Origin: Carettochelys insculpta
Taxonomy: Eukaryota; Chordata; Testudines; Carettochelyidae
Length of the DNA: 64,000 nucleotides
Direction: 5' to 3'
Assembly: GCF_033958435.1 (NCBI RefSeq)
Contig: NC_134139.1
Span: 205,141,501 to 205,205,500, forward strand
Shown here: positions 10,899 to 22,899 of the stretch, piece by piece
Position numbering within the stretch: position 1 is the first letter of the stretch
Layout of the letters: each line of letters opens with the position of its first letter
Program-made: the position numbers and the translations under genes
The notes under the pieces: generated by a model
The model's input: the letters and a program-made list of their open reading frames with translations, nothing else
What the model was told of the DNA's origin: nothing
The model's database searches: none

Positions 10899-11927
10899 CA
10901 TGGAGAGTTAGGTTTAGGCCAATCAAAATAAGAACATGGTTAAGTAGCACAAAGATGAGTATAGGAGACTTAGGAGTCTGATAGCAAATGCTGAATCTTT
11001 GGCAGCAATTGTAGTATCTCCTTGTGCTCAGAATAGAAGATACAATGGTACTGAATTGCTGAGCATTGGTAATTGACTGTGTACCCTAAGCTGGCAGTAC
11101 TACCTAATGACTATACTCTGAACTGTGTTGCCTAACATCAGCTGAGTTGCCACTCTGCCTAGCAACTACAGTATACAGTAGTGTTCCTGGTGGCAAGTCT
11201 CAGATCCCCAGCATTCAACTATAATGTTGCCCATTGACAAGAGTCCCAAAAGCCACTCTGCTTAGCAGCTCCCATCAAAGGGAACCTGGGACCATCCTAA
11301 TCCATCAAGTTCCAACCCAGGGCTCTTCAAAACAATGAGGGTCCAGGGTCTAGAACTCTTAATCATGTTCCGTAGATTACTTCCTACTCTTGTTTCTGTA
11401 TTTCCATCAGCATCACAGCTCAGTCTTGAGATCCCTTCTGACGTCCTCCCACATTTGTGTCCAGAAGCTCCCCGGTGACAGTCATTCTCAGCTCTTGCAG
11501 TCAAAGAGCTTCTAGCAGCTTGGCTATGACGCTCAGTCCAAGTGGCTTGGAGGCTCAGTGACTTTCTGGCAGGAAGCTGCTGCAACCAAATGCTTCTCTT
11601 TGAAATGGTCCTACGACTGGGAACATATGCTTCCAGATTTTGGTTTCCAGCATCCAGAGCAGCTCCTTTATCTTCCTAATTCCTCCTCCATTGCCTGTCC
11701 TCCCAAATTGCTCTGCTAGATGCCATCATCACTCTACTTGAATCCTTTCTTAAAACACACAGCTGCCACATAATTTTTTTAAAAAATGTCTGCACCATTT
11801 TTCTTTGCACATTATTTCCATTATGATTCCACAACATCCTTCACTTTGGCCTTAACAAATGCAGTTTTGCATGACTCATACCCATTCAGAATACTGATGC
11901 AAAGAAAATTTACCTAGCTTGTCCCTT
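10899..11927. other. No recognised gene; weak old-repeat debris
   Basis: The minus-strand frame at 11,262-11,585 has no recognisable domain. The stretch 11,640-11,925 may be a diverged LINE piece related to 13,446-13,830 on the other side of the CR1 insertion, but I could not show continuity. Confidence 0.3.
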
Positions 11928-13445
11928 TCATAGAATCATAGAATAATAGGGCTGGAAGGGCCCTCAGGATGTCATTGAGTCCAGCCCCCTGCTTCAAGCA
12001 GGATCAACCCCAACTAAGTCATCCCAACCAAGATTTTGTCAAGCTGGGACTTAAAAACCACTAGGGATGGAGATTCCACCACCTCTCTAGGCAACTCATT
12101 CATGTGCTTCACCACCCTTGTGGTGAAGTAGTTTTTCCTAATATCCAACCTACACTTCTCCTTCTGGAACTTCAGACCATTGCTTCTCATTCTGCCATCT
12201 GTCACCTCTGAGAACAGTTTCTCTCCATCTTCCTTAGAGGTCCCCTTCAGGAAATTGAAGGCTGCTATTAAATCACCCCTCAGTCTTCTCTTCTGCAAAC
12301 TAAATAAGCCCAAATCCCTCAGCCTCTTCTCATAGGTCATGTGATCCAGCCTCTTAATCATTTTCATTGCCCTCTGCTGAACTTGTTCCAGCACATCCAC
12401 ATCATTTTTATACTGCAGGACCCAAAACTGGACACAATATTCCACGTGTGGCCTCATCAGTGCAGAAATGAGGGGAACAACAACTTCTCTATGTCTGCTT
12501 GAAATGCTCGTCCGAATGCACCCCAATATGTTGTTAGTCTTCTTGGCTACAAGGGCATACTGTTTGCTCATATCCAGCCTTTCATCCACCATAATCCCTA
12601 TGTCCCTTTCTGCTGTATTGCTGCTCAGCCAGTTGGTCCACAGCCAACAACAATGCTTGGAATTCTTTCATCCCAAGTGTAGGACTCTACAATTTTCCTT
12701 GTTGAACAGCATCAGATTCCTTTTGGCCCAATCCTCCATTTTATCCATGTCACTCTGGATCCTATCTCTACCCTCCAACATATCTACCTCTCCCCCTAGC
12801 TTAGTGTTATCCACAAACTTGCTAAGGATGCAATGCAGTCCCTCATTCAGGTCATTAATAAAGATGGTAAACAACACCAGCCCCAAACTGAGCACTGGGG
12901 CACTCCACTTGAAACCAACCAACATCCAGATATTGAGCCATTGATCACTACCCATTGGGCCCAAACATCCAGCTGGCTTACTATCCATCTTATAGTCCAT
13001 GTATCTAATCCATACTTCCTTAACGTATGGGCAAGAATGTTGTGGGAGACTGCATCAAAAGCTTTACTGAACCAAGGTATATCACATCCACTGACTTCCC
13101 CATGTCTGCAGAGCCTGTTACCTCATTATACAAGCCAATCAGGTTGGTCAGGCATGACTTGCCCTTGGTGAATCCATGTTGACTACTTTTGATCACTTTC
13201 CGCTCTTCCAAATGCTCCAGAATGGATTCCTTGAGGATCCCCTCCATTATTTTCCTAGGGACTGAAGTAAGACTGACCAGTCTATAGTTCCCTGGATCAT
13301 CCCACTTTCCTTTTTTAAGCACTACATTTGCCTTTTTCCAATCATCTGAGATCTCTCCTGATCTCCATGAGTCTTCTAAGATAATGGCCAAAGGCTCGGA
13401 AATGACATCTCCCAATTCCCTCGGTACCCTTTGGTGCATTAAGTC
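11928..13445 (-). mobile_element. CR1 LINE, reverse transcriptase to 3' end
   Basis: About 1.5 kb of CR1 lies on the minus strand. Blocks in order from high to low coordinate are: PRKIMEGILKESILEHLEE (near 13,250); QHGFTKGKSCLTNLIGLYNE (near 13,170); a decayed RT active-site block that reads FVDNTKLGG where intact copies have F/Y-A-D-D (near 12,805); and the ORF end MIKRLDHMTYEKRLRDLGLF. The 3' tail TCATAGAATCATAGAATAAT is at 11,930. The reading frame is shifted several times and the active-site aspartates are lost, so it is inactive. Confidence 0.85.
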
Positions 13446-13830
13446 ACTTTGATCATATCACCCCTGTGTCTGCATCACTCCCCTGGCTGTTCCTTCCCTA
13501 GCCTATCAAACATAAGCTACTTTTGAGGATCTTCATGGTCAATCCCCATTCTACTATTTTCCATTTGCTATTGAACTGCCACTGCTCACTTCTGGGCAGC
13601 CCATGATGCCAGCCTCCGCAGTCCACTTGTTATATTTCCAAACAGGATCCTTCATGCTTTCTCCCATGCTACCCTCACACTCAGGAGGTACATCTCACAA
13701 ACATCTGTAAAACCACCTCATTATCTATGCTACACATTGGGTCACAGAGATCCTCTTGAGACTCTAATCTCTTGGATCTGAGCCTGCCTACCTACGTTTT
13801 GGGGCATTCCATCCTCTGCTCTGCTCAGTT
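13446..13830 (+). mobile_element. L2-like LINE fragment
   Basis: The frame from 13,447 reads FDHITPVSASLPWLF, a decayed version of the 'FDHITPVLxSLHWLPV' block that precedes the C-terminal part of ORF2 in L2-type LINEs. Later text is highly diverged. It abuts the 5' end of the CR1 copy. Confidence 0.45.
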
Positions 13831-14934
13831 AGAAGCTCTGGTGATCCCAGCAAGGCAGAGATGTGGTTACAGCCCATAGCAGAGTCATACAGACACTGAG
13901 GACAGCTCAGGTGTGGGAAGGATCAGTCAAAGGAACATGGCAGAGCACAGAGGTGGGATCAAAACTCCAAATAAGCTTTATACAGAGAGAATTCATAAAT
14001 TTCACTTCCTTTATCAGTGAAAGAGAGGTATGCAAGCTGTTGGTACCCCCAGGTGACAACTACTTACATTGGGGTTTAATAATAATAAACAGAAGTGATT
14101 TTATTAAGTAGAAAAAGTAGTGTGGGTGATAAACAGAGCAAAATAAGTTACTAAGCTAAAATAAAACTAAACATGCTGGCTAAGCCTAACACCTTATTTC
14201 AGGTGAAGTCTTTTCAGGCCAGACCTTATCTTTCTGACCGAGGTCCAGCAGCTCATTTCCATCTTTATTGTTAGAGTTCTTTTGTTTCCAGGTATCCTCT
14301 TGGGATGGGTGGGAGTCTATGAAGCTAGCTGAAGACAATCATTACTTGCTTCCCATTCCTTAAACAGAATTTCCCCAGGATGGGAAATCTTTGATCAATT
14401 ATCTTCACCCCTGTGAAGAAGAAATTTCAAGACAGATTCTAGCACTAGGTGGCCTGCTCACATGTCCTTACACATTCAACTCTAGTCCAGGATCACAGAA
14501 AAAAACAAGAATGCTGGCCACTAAGTTCCTTTCACTAGCACTAATGGCTTTCACTAGCAAACCTAGATTAATAAATGGATTTATTCTACATATTTCTAAC
14601 TTCAAACACAGGAATGATACATGCACACAAATAAATATACGTATTAAGGGAGTTACAAGCTATCCAGTGATAGATCACATGCCCCAATTTGCATAAAGCA
14701 TATTTGAATTATGCATACTCATATTCAAAACACATTTCCATAAAAATATGGGGATGCAGCATTGCAATCTGTTTTCAAATTCCTTCTCAAAAGTCTTCTT
14801 GGTCATGATGACTACAATAAACATTATAACAGGCTGCTGGCGAGCAGAGACCACTGCCAATCATGCTGCCCAATAATGACTCATTTTTCTTTTGTGACCC
14901 CCATCCAGCTACATCTATCTGTTGTCTCTTGTCT
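13831..14934. other. No recognised feature
   Basis: AT-rich unique-looking DNA. The open frames at 14,391-14,696 and on the minus strand near 14,700-14,860 match nothing I recognise. Confidence 0.4.
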
Positions 14935-15060
14935 TAGATTGTAAACTCACTGGGGCAAGGATTGCTCTTTTGTTCTGTGTTTGTACAGTGCCTATCACAA
15001 TAGGGTCCTGGTCCATGACTAGGGCTCCTAAACACAACAGGAATACACAGGTTTAATAAT
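14935..15060 (+). repeat. Ancient SINE-like repeat
   Basis: The stretch TTAGATTGTAAACTCACTGG through GTACAGTGCCTATCACAATA and GGTCCTGGTCCATGACTAGG is the conserved 3' part of a widespread amniote interspersed repeat. Minus-strand relatives lie near 33,130-33,300 and 39,430-39,560. The family name was not assigned. Confidence 0.55.
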
Positions 15061-15761
15061 AACATTGAATTATACTGCATAATTTAGAATTAAAGGTCCA
15101 TAGGACAAGGCCTGAGTCTTCTTTTGTATATCATGAAATAATTCACAATTAGCAAACTTCAGCCAGGATGAGGATTACTTCAGTAGCCAGGAAGATGTAT
15201 TTTATGTGTGCTGTTCATCTTCTGATATTCAGATAGAGATAATTATTATTTGATCATTAATCTTTTTTGTAGATGCAAATGCCTTTGGAAATTATTCCAG
15301 ATTTCTGCTTTTTAAAAAATATAAGATGCCCTTCATCCATTTTATGACATCTATATCAAATCTATTTCAAATATGGAAACTGTACTATATCTGTATATAT
15401 TGCCATCTGAATGGTTTTTGTCAGGAAGTGTTAGTTTGTTTTACAATCCTAATCTGAGATGAGTTTTGCTTTCTTGCCATTCAATAATTGTGGTATGATT
15501 CTATAGCAAAGTAAAGAATTCTGTTGTCCAAACAGGGAAATTTCTCATTGCCTTTGATGAGAAATTCTCTTTGTGCCACTTTCACGAGCTCTTCTAGCTA
15601 GAGCTGAGAAAGCAGGTTAATTTCTTAAATATCATCTCATCAAGGCATGTCAAGCCACTAGTTTTGTAGCAGCAGTAGACCCTCATGATGCAATTACAGA
15701 TTGAATCCACCAGATGGCTTAAGAAAATGAATTTTATTACCAAGTTCACATGGTGGCTAAT
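15061..15761. other. No recognised feature
   Basis: AT-rich DNA without a visible gene or repeat end. Confidence 0.4.
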
Positions 15762-15986
15762 GACAAGTATCACAGAGGGAGCTGTGTTAGTCTGTATCTT
15801 CAAGAACAACAAGAAGTTCAGTGGCACCTTGTAGACTAATAGATATTTTGGAACATAAGCTTTCATGGGCAAAGACCCGCTTCGTCAGATGCATGAGATG
15901 ATGAAGTGGGTCTTTGCCCACGAAAGCTTATGCTCCAAAATATCTGTTAGTCTATAAGATGCCACAGGACTTCTTGTTGTTATGGT
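15762..15986. mobile_element. Two Penelope-type tails in inverted orientation
   Basis: The left arm (15,785-15,897) runs from GTGTTAGTCTGTATCTTCAA to GACCCGCTTCGTCAGATGCA. The right arm (about 15,898-15,983) is the reverse complement of the same segment, from GAAGTGGGTCTTTGCCCACG to CCACAGGACTTCTTGTTGTT. The same tail occurs at 57,760-57,880 next to a GIY-YIG coding region, which ties it to Penelope-like elements. The arms differ at several positions, so they are not a recent palindrome. Confidence 0.65.
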
Positions 15987-17274
15987 AGCTAATGTATCCT
16001 GGGCACAGAGCAGAGAGGGGCAGCGGTGGTGAGGTGGAGACAGGGAAGCAAACTCAACAGAGAAAATTGTCTGTTCAGTGCAATCATTACAATATGTAAT
16101 ATAAACAAATAAGCAATCCAAGCAAAGCGAGTCTTTATTATTGTGTACATGCACTTCCAAGCCTTTACTTAGTTTCTTAGGAGCTTTACTAATAAGAGTA
16201 ACTGTTGCCGTTCAGTGATGTAACATAACTGTTAAACCTCATGAAGCTCTAGTTCAATTTCATAGCCCAAGCACAGCTGGCTCTACTGAGCACCACATAT
16301 GGATATTTAGAGAAAACTTATTATTGTGGATTGAAGAAGATTTGTTTTTCGACCCTGTATTGAAAACCAGTGCTATTTAAAATGATTATTTCCCTCAGTG
16401 TGCACGCATATACAGTACCATCATTTGTTTTGATAAAATCCTTACAACTATTTCATACAACCTAGCATTGACTGACAAAAACAAAGAATTTCCTTGAGAC
16501 TGAAAAATGCATTCACAAAATACTGGCAGCCCACATCCATATTCCAAAGGCCTGTTATGTTCTGAATGACCATTGGGAGTATCTCGTGGATGTGATCAAT
16601 GCAGCAGTTGCAATCTTCCACTGACAGAATTTCCCATAAGAATTTCTTAATGATTCCACCAGCTTCTTTTTATTTTGTGGCTTCACTTCTAAACGAGAAC
16701 AGCATCTTAAGGAATGCCAGACTCCTTTATAAGGTTTATGTCTATGCACCTTAGGGAAGTGGGGAGGAAAACAGTACAATTATACACGTCGAGCAACACA
16801 CAGAGTATTTCCCCTCATCCCAAATCTTATGGGTATTGGGTATCCTTTGATACAAGGCTGCTGTCTGCTGGGGGAGTAGAGATGTACACACTTAACAGAG
16901 ACATATACATGAAATCTTTTAAGGCGGGAGAACTGGTGTGCAGGTGGCAACCTTTTGAAACTTGACAGGAAGGTGCTGTGGACCTGATGGCATCAGAGCC
17001 TAAGACATCTGGAAGTTTCTGCCCTGCTGCAGCCCTCATCTGCCTTCACAGCTGCAGAAAACTGAAAAATCCTCCACTGCATCTGCCCCACTGTTGGAAA
17101 TTTGGACTGCGCTTTGGAACTTCACCTCAGAGCTGTTCACCCAGGGTACCCTTGACAGGAGTACGAGACTCCAGATACCATAGTTCTGAGGGTCACTGGG
17201 ACATGCCAGCCTCTCCACTACATCAAGGTAATGGCTCAAGGAGAGGACCATTACCTTATGGCTAAGGCCACGGC
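15987..17274. other. No recognised feature
   Basis: No gene or repeat end is identified. Small open frames on both strands between 16,555 and 17,293 overlap one another and show no domain. Confidence 0.4.
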
Positions 17275-17534
17275 AAACGTAGGAGGTAGGCATCCTTCAG
17301 TCTGCATAGACTATGGATCGCGCCCTTTAAAGTTTCAATTGAGGACTTAATTTACAGCGTCTGTTGTGACTATAAAGACCCACACGAGAGTGACAGTCCT
17401 TGCTGCATCTCTTGCAGATGCAGTGCATGTCTGGCAAGTCCTTATTGCTGGGTGCGTGGGGCTTAAGGTTCCTGAACCTGACAAGTGACTGAAATTTGGG
17501 CACCAGGCAAACCAATAAGAAAATCAACAAGAAA
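17275..17534 (-). mobile_element. APE-type LINE, 3' end with zinc-finger-like tail
   Basis: The minus strand encodes the end of a LINE ORF2, with a cysteine/histidine-rich motif C-I-C-K-R-C then CHSRVGLYSHNRRC before the stop. The 3' untranslated end follows to about 17,275. A related C-terminal motif occurs in the LINE at 47,375-48,215. The fragment lies directly beside an oppositely oriented 5' part of a LINE (17,535-19,040), giving a twin-priming-like arrangement. Confidence 0.6.
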
Positions 17535-19040
17535 TGAGAAACATCAACAATTCAAGCTTGCTTGCTGGAATGTGCAGACCATGCTGACCAGCTTGACTGA
17601 AGATCTTCAGGCCATCAGTGACACCTGAAAGACTGCTGTCATCAACGAGGAACTGAAGAGGCTCAGAGTTGATATCGCTGCACTGCAAGAGACACGACTC
17701 GCAGATTCGGGATCTCTAAAGGAAAAGGACTACACCTTTTTCTGGCACGGTAAAGCCCAAGAAGAACCCAGAGAGCATGGTGTTGGCTTTGCTGTCAGAA
17801 ACACCCTTCTACAGATGGTGGATTTAGTGATGGGTGGATCAGAAAGACTTCTTCGGATCATGCTTCAAACTTGCGCCGGTCCTGTCCACCTGATCAGCGC
17901 TTATGCCCCAACGCTGTATGCCACACCAGAAGTAAAAGACAAGTTCTACGACGTGCTTAATGCTGCTGTAGCGCAAATACCTGCTCGTGAACAACTGTAC
18001 ATCTTGGGTGACTTCAATGCAAGAGTTGGAGCTGATTGGGCCTCATGGCCTTCCTGCTTAGGACACTTCGGTGTGGGAAAAATGAATGACAATGGACAGC
18101 GTCTCCTTGAACTGTGCACGTACCACAATCTGTGCATCACAAACACATTCTTCCAAACGAAGCCACAGCACAGAGTGTCGTGGAGACACCCACGCTCGAA
18201 GCACTGGCATCAACTAGATGTGGTCATCATTAGGCGTAATAACCTCAAAAACGTCCTTCTGACACGCAGCTCTCATAGTGCTGACTGTGATACAGATCAC
18301 TCGCTAGTTTGCTCCAAGCTCAAGCTGAGACCCAAGAAGCTGTACTGCTCTAAACCTGCTGGAAGGCCCCGCATTGACGCCAGAAAGACCGCAAACTCGG
18401 AGAAAGCTGAAAAGTTCAGAGAGACCCTCCAGGAAAATCTGCGCAGCGGCCCTGGGGGCGTCGATGCGACATCCAAATGGCAACATCTGAGGGATACAGT
18501 TTACAACACAGCCTTGTCGGTGTTTGGAAGAAGAGCTAGAAACACGAACGACTGGTTCGAAGCTAACTCTGATGAGATGATTCCAGTCACTGAAAAGAAG
18601 CACGCTGCACTCCTGGAGTACAAACGCTCACCGAGCCAGAGTACCCAGCAAGCACTCAGAGAGGCCAGAAGAACAGTACAGCAGACAGCCAGGCACTGTG
18701 CCAACAACCACTGGCTCCAGCTATGCAGCAGCATTCAGACCTGTGCCGACTTTGGTAATCTCAGAGGAATGTACGAGGGTATGAAGAAGGTATTAGGACC
18801 CACCCAGAACAAGATGGCACCTCTGAAATCCAAATCTGGTGAAGTCATCGCTGACAAAGCCAAACAGATGGAGCGCTGGGTTGAGCACTACTCCAAGCTG
18901 TACTCACGCGAGAATGTTGTGGTTGACGCAGCCCTCAATGCCGTCGAGCTCCTACCAGTAATGGATGAACTGGACCAAGAGCCAACTGTGGACGAACTGA
19001 AGACAGCCATCGACAGCATTGCAGCCACAGCAAACACTCA
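17535..19040 (+). mobile_element. APE-type non-LTR retrotransposon, endonuclease part of ORF2
   Basis: A long frame (open from 17,815; earlier part split by a stop at 17,626) encodes an apurinic-type endonuclease of a LINE ORF2. Visible blocks in order: CWNVQTM (start of the fold); 'LRVDIAALQETR' with the metal-binding Glu; ISAYAPT; 'LGDFNARVG' with the catalytic Asp-x-Asn; 'SWRHPRSKHWHQLDVVIIRR'; and 'DTDHSLV' with the terminal Asp-His. A basic linker follows, and the frame ends before the reverse transcriptase. Host annotations often label such frames 'craniofacial development protein 2-like', but this is a mobile element. The lineage (RTE, L2 or Rex-like) is not resolved. Confidence 0.8.
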
Positions 19041-19122
19041 TCAGAAATTCTTGCACTGCTGTTTAACAGAGGGGTCTATTTGTAGAGTTTGAGCATCACA
19101 GTATTTTGTGTAGAATTTAAGG
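19041..19122. other. LINE junction and flank
   Basis: The LINE frame loses family-like sequence at about 19,040. The following bases are unrelated AT-rich flank. Confidence 0.35.
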
Positions 19123-19365
19123 CAGGGGTGGGGAACTCCTGGCCTGCTGTTGAGATTTGGACCATAGGTTCCCTAGTTCCAGTCCCTGAAGTTTGGGGCT
19201 CCCATCCCCAGCATCCAGCCTGTGGCAGGATGGAAGGCATGAAGTCCCAAGCTCTGATGGACAAAGTCCAGAGTCCAGATCTGGCACGCTGGCTCTGCCT
19301 GCTGGGGGAATGGCAGCACAGTGCTGCCTGGAGAGAGGCTTCCCAAAATTATTTCACTGCTCATA
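19123..19365. mobile_element. hAT-like element, one clear end
   Basis: The left end CAGGGGTGGGGAACTCCTGG has the CAGGGGTGGGx(A/G)A form of hAT termini. The inner part (TTTGGGGCTCCCATCCCCAG) recurs in diverged form at 41,848-41,960. The right terminus is not visible. Confidence 0.5.
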
Positions 19366-19985
19366 ATTTTATCAAAAGCTTCCAGGTGATATGCTTTAGC
19401 CAGTATGGTAACAATAACCTGTCGAGGATGGCAAACAGGGGGCTGTAACCAAGAGACTCAGTCTAAAAAGTGGGGTGAATTGTGTGCAAAATAACCTGGT
19501 GACCCCTAAGTGACTGGCCATGCTCGGGCATGTTAGGGTGAATTGCATGGGCACTTGAACAATGCAGTGAGGTACGTGGGATGGAGGCAGGGTCCAGAGA
19601 CCCTTTTAAAATACTATAAAGAAATATGTCTCAGCACAAAAAGGCTAAAACACTAATCCCAGGGCAAGAACTGAGGAACCAAGTACATTGGGCAAGTTTA
19701 AATCAGTTAGCACCCGGATTTACTGGATTGCATACAGCCCGCATCAACAGCAGTACATAACTTCAGCCACATCCACATCCCCTCGGCCTAAATTGAAAAA
19801 CAGGAAAGACCATGGCCTCTGATCCATCAGCCCAGAGGAGCCAGCTGCGTACCTTCAAAAGGAAAAGTTAAGTATGAGATGTATTGTTGTGTAAAATGGG
19901 GATGGGGGCTGAGAAGGGCTGCAGGTGAAGAGAAGCAGAAGCAACTAGGATGTGATGTGCCAAGCCTCAGGTGGAGCCAGCAAAC
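19366..19985. other. No gene; possibly the upstream part of a retroviral LTR
   Basis: No coding frame is recognised. Because a TATA-like box follows at about 19,993, part of this stretch may be the U3 region of the 5' LTR of the adjacent endogenous retrovirus. A matching 3' LTR was not found. Confidence 0.3.
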
Positions 19986-20865
19986 AGCAGGACTATAAAG
20001 GGGGGCAACAACGAGAGGAAGGGGAGGAACTCCCGAATCCTGGAGAGACCAAACACTGTCTGCGACAAGGCCTGATCACCTTTGCCGCTCCTCCTGCCTG
20101 CTTGCGAGTTAGATAGAGTAGGGCGCGAATACCTGTCAGTACCACGAAAACTTTATTAGTAGTATAGCTAGCTCAAGTAACATGATGCAATGGTGCATCT
20201 TATTCCTGTATCTGCTTAACTATGTAAGTAAATGCTCTCATTAACTCTGTTTGTATTTTGTCTGTTTGTATCCTGTCCTGTGACAAGTCTGTGTATATGT
20301 TCGATGTGTCTATGTTCTAGTTTCATGAGCCTGTAAGGGTCACATGCAAAGCTGAGGAAAAGACGTCCCAGAACCCTCAAAAGGGCTTTGACCCAATGAC
20401 CGGGAAGTTTTGAAAGCAAGCTGCCTCAGCTGGGAAGCATGATCCCCTGAACCTCCGTGTTCTACAGGACAGAGTGTTGTTTGTGTCTGTACGTCACACC
20501 TCCCATTAGCCCTTAAGTCCTACTCCTGAAACTTGAGACACACTTCTTGGGGATAACAGCTCTTAGAAATTGGGATAGATAACAGCCAACGAACTCCACC
20601 AACCCTTGGGCTGTTTTAGATAACTACTGGGAATTAGAAAAACCCCAGGGGGTGTTTCTCTTTCTTTTGGGCATAATCCTATTCCTCCTGTTAGTAGTGT
20701 GGTGTAAGATACAGCTATAACTACAAAAGATTTGTAACAGCAAAATCAATCTCAGCGGTGCGGGTCATCACCGAGAAGCAGCCCTCCTTTTTCCCAGTTC
20801 AACACATCACTTATCTCTCACCTCCACCCTTATTTAGGACTTGGAGCACAGCATATTTGCTTCTC

Positions 20866-22083
20866 ATGGCAACGAGGATGGGATCTGGGGGTGATTGTGA
20901 GTGCCCCTGGATGAAGGAGTGCAGAAAGATAATGCGTTTCAACATATCGTGTTCCATATGCGGGGGCCGGGGGGACCAAGATTATCATTTCTCCCTTAAA
21001 GAGGGAGACAGAATAAAAACTTGGAAAGGAAAGGTAACGATGAAGAGCTTGGCTTGTTTGCTAACTGTCCACCCCCAGTTATTATTTTTCCCAATAAGTG
21101 ATGATACCCAACCAAAATTAATAGCCACTAAACAAAAGAAACCAGACCCTTCAGAAGGTCCCGATCATGCATTAAAGGTTATAAAGAAAGTGATTCAGAA
21201 AGCCGAAGTTCCAGCAGATACTGTTAGGATCCCCCCCACGTTACAGCCGGGGGTGTGCACAGCTGCACAACTTCAATCATGGGTGGAGGAGTTTAAAGGA
21301 ACCAGGAAGCCAGAAAAGTTGGGCTTGACCAAATACCCCCCAGACAAAGTAGCGGAGGTGATATATTATTGCCTCCTAAGAGCAGCTAATGAGTTAATGA
21401 AGACCGAGTCTTGTTTAAACTCCGCTCTCATGACCCTTAAAACTACCCCCGACACCAATCTGCAAAAAGAGAAGGAGACCGAGCCCAACAGTTACGGTGG
21501 AGAGGATAAGACCGAGTGGGTAACCTTGCCCTCGGCCCCCAATCCACCAGAGCCTGCAGGAGAACCCTCTCTCACATATCCTTAGAATGAGCTGCTCCAG
21601 CCAGAAGGGCAGGAACCTGTTACAGACCCTCTGGGCCCGCAAGTTTTCCCAGTTGTCATTACAAAGGTGGTTAATAATTCTGTTATGGGAGAAACCACTT
21701 CCACAATAGTGCAAAGGGATAGGACGGCTGGAGAACTAAAAACTTTACTGGAAGTCATGAGACGAAAGGCAGGGGAGTCTGAGGTGGACTGGCTAGGGAG
21801 ATTAGTCCTTGAGGATGGATCCGAATGGGTGGACCACCGGGAGGCTTTATATTTAGCCCGTAATGCTAGTTGGAGAGGGAGTGGGGGTTCTGCAAACCCA
21901 GTAATACAGAACACGGTTTGGCCCATTACATTACCCACCTTAAGTCTGCTAATTAGAAGTACGAGTTTTCAGGCAAGATTGCTAGCACCTGGCTTGATTA
22001 CCTCGTCAGCGGATTTCTTACGGGCCATTGCTGGCATCAGTGTTTTAGTGTGGACACCAGTAGCGGGAGGCGGGGGGTGGTAG
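20866..22083 (+). pseudogene. Retroviral gag-like gene, interrupted
   Basis: One reading frame runs from an ATG at 20,866 to 22,083 with a single in-frame TAG at 21,583. The N-terminal third contains a cluster of cysteines (CECPW, then a C-x2-C pair in SCSICGGRG). The middle is lysine- and proline-rich. After the stop the frame resumes with a charged stretch. Size, order and position ahead of an env-like region suggest Gag. No CCHC nucleocapsid box is visible and the match to Gag is by context, so this is an inference. Frames past 22,083 continue in a shifted register through a 100-bp duplication (22,181-22,380). Confidence 0.45.
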
Positions 22084-22180
22084 GGCTAACAGAGGCACAG
22101 GTGGAGCACCAAACCCCACATTCATGGATACAAGACTATACTTGTATCCCCGTTAGTGGGACAGCGATAACAGGGGCAGT

Positions 22181-22380
22181 AGGGGGATTACCTAGGAGGG
22201 ACCCAGCCATAACACTATGGTTACAGGGGGGGTGGAAAATCAATGTATTGGATACTTATATGACATGGAACAGGGGTGGTAGGGGGATTACCTAGGAGGG
22301 ACCCAGCCATAACACTATGGTTACGGGGGGTGGGGGGTAAGAAAATCAATGTATTGGACACTTATATGACATGGAACAGG
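22181..22380 (+). repeat. 100-bp direct duplication inside the retroviral region
   Basis: Two adjacent copies of about 100 bases each start with AGGGGGATTACCTAGGAGGG (22,181 and 22,281) and end with TATGACATGGAACAGG. They differ by a few indels in a G run and one C/T change, so the duplication is not brand new. Confidence 0.85.
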
Positions 22381-22899
22381 ATCTAACCCCTTTTGAAAGT
22401 CCCGAGAGAGCCCAAACAGGTAAGGTAAAACAGGGATACACCACAGAGGTGCCACCCCTTGCTTGGGATAAACACCCAGCTCAGTGATCCAAATACCAAA
22501 GGGCCTTGTTTGGATTTCTAAGGGGAAAAGGTATAGACAGCTCTACAATCAGACAATGGAGTGATGCCCAAATGTAAATGGAGGCAGAAAAACTGGGTTG
22601 GGTCCCATGGAACCAGTATAGGGCACAACCTCCAAAAAACGAGTAGCGGCTGAGGTTAGCTCAGCCGACTGGGAGGAATGTGATTCACGACCTTATCAGA
22701 AGTTAATGGATAATAATGGCTGTACACATAAATTCCTTCTGGTGTTCGGGGGCACAAGTCAATGTAATAAACCCAAGCACACCCCATGTGCCCTCTGGGA
22801 AACAATTAAGGGCACAGGGGCTTCATGAAACAAAACCTACCCCCGTAGCACACAAATATTGGTGCACCATAATTGGTTAAGTATCAGACCCTAATGTGA

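Noticed and set aside
17815..19092. 425-codon frame as the host gene 'craniofacial development protein 2-like'
   Set aside because: The endonuclease motifs and the neighbouring LINE 3' end identify it as a retrotransposon. The last residues past 19,040 do not belong to the family.
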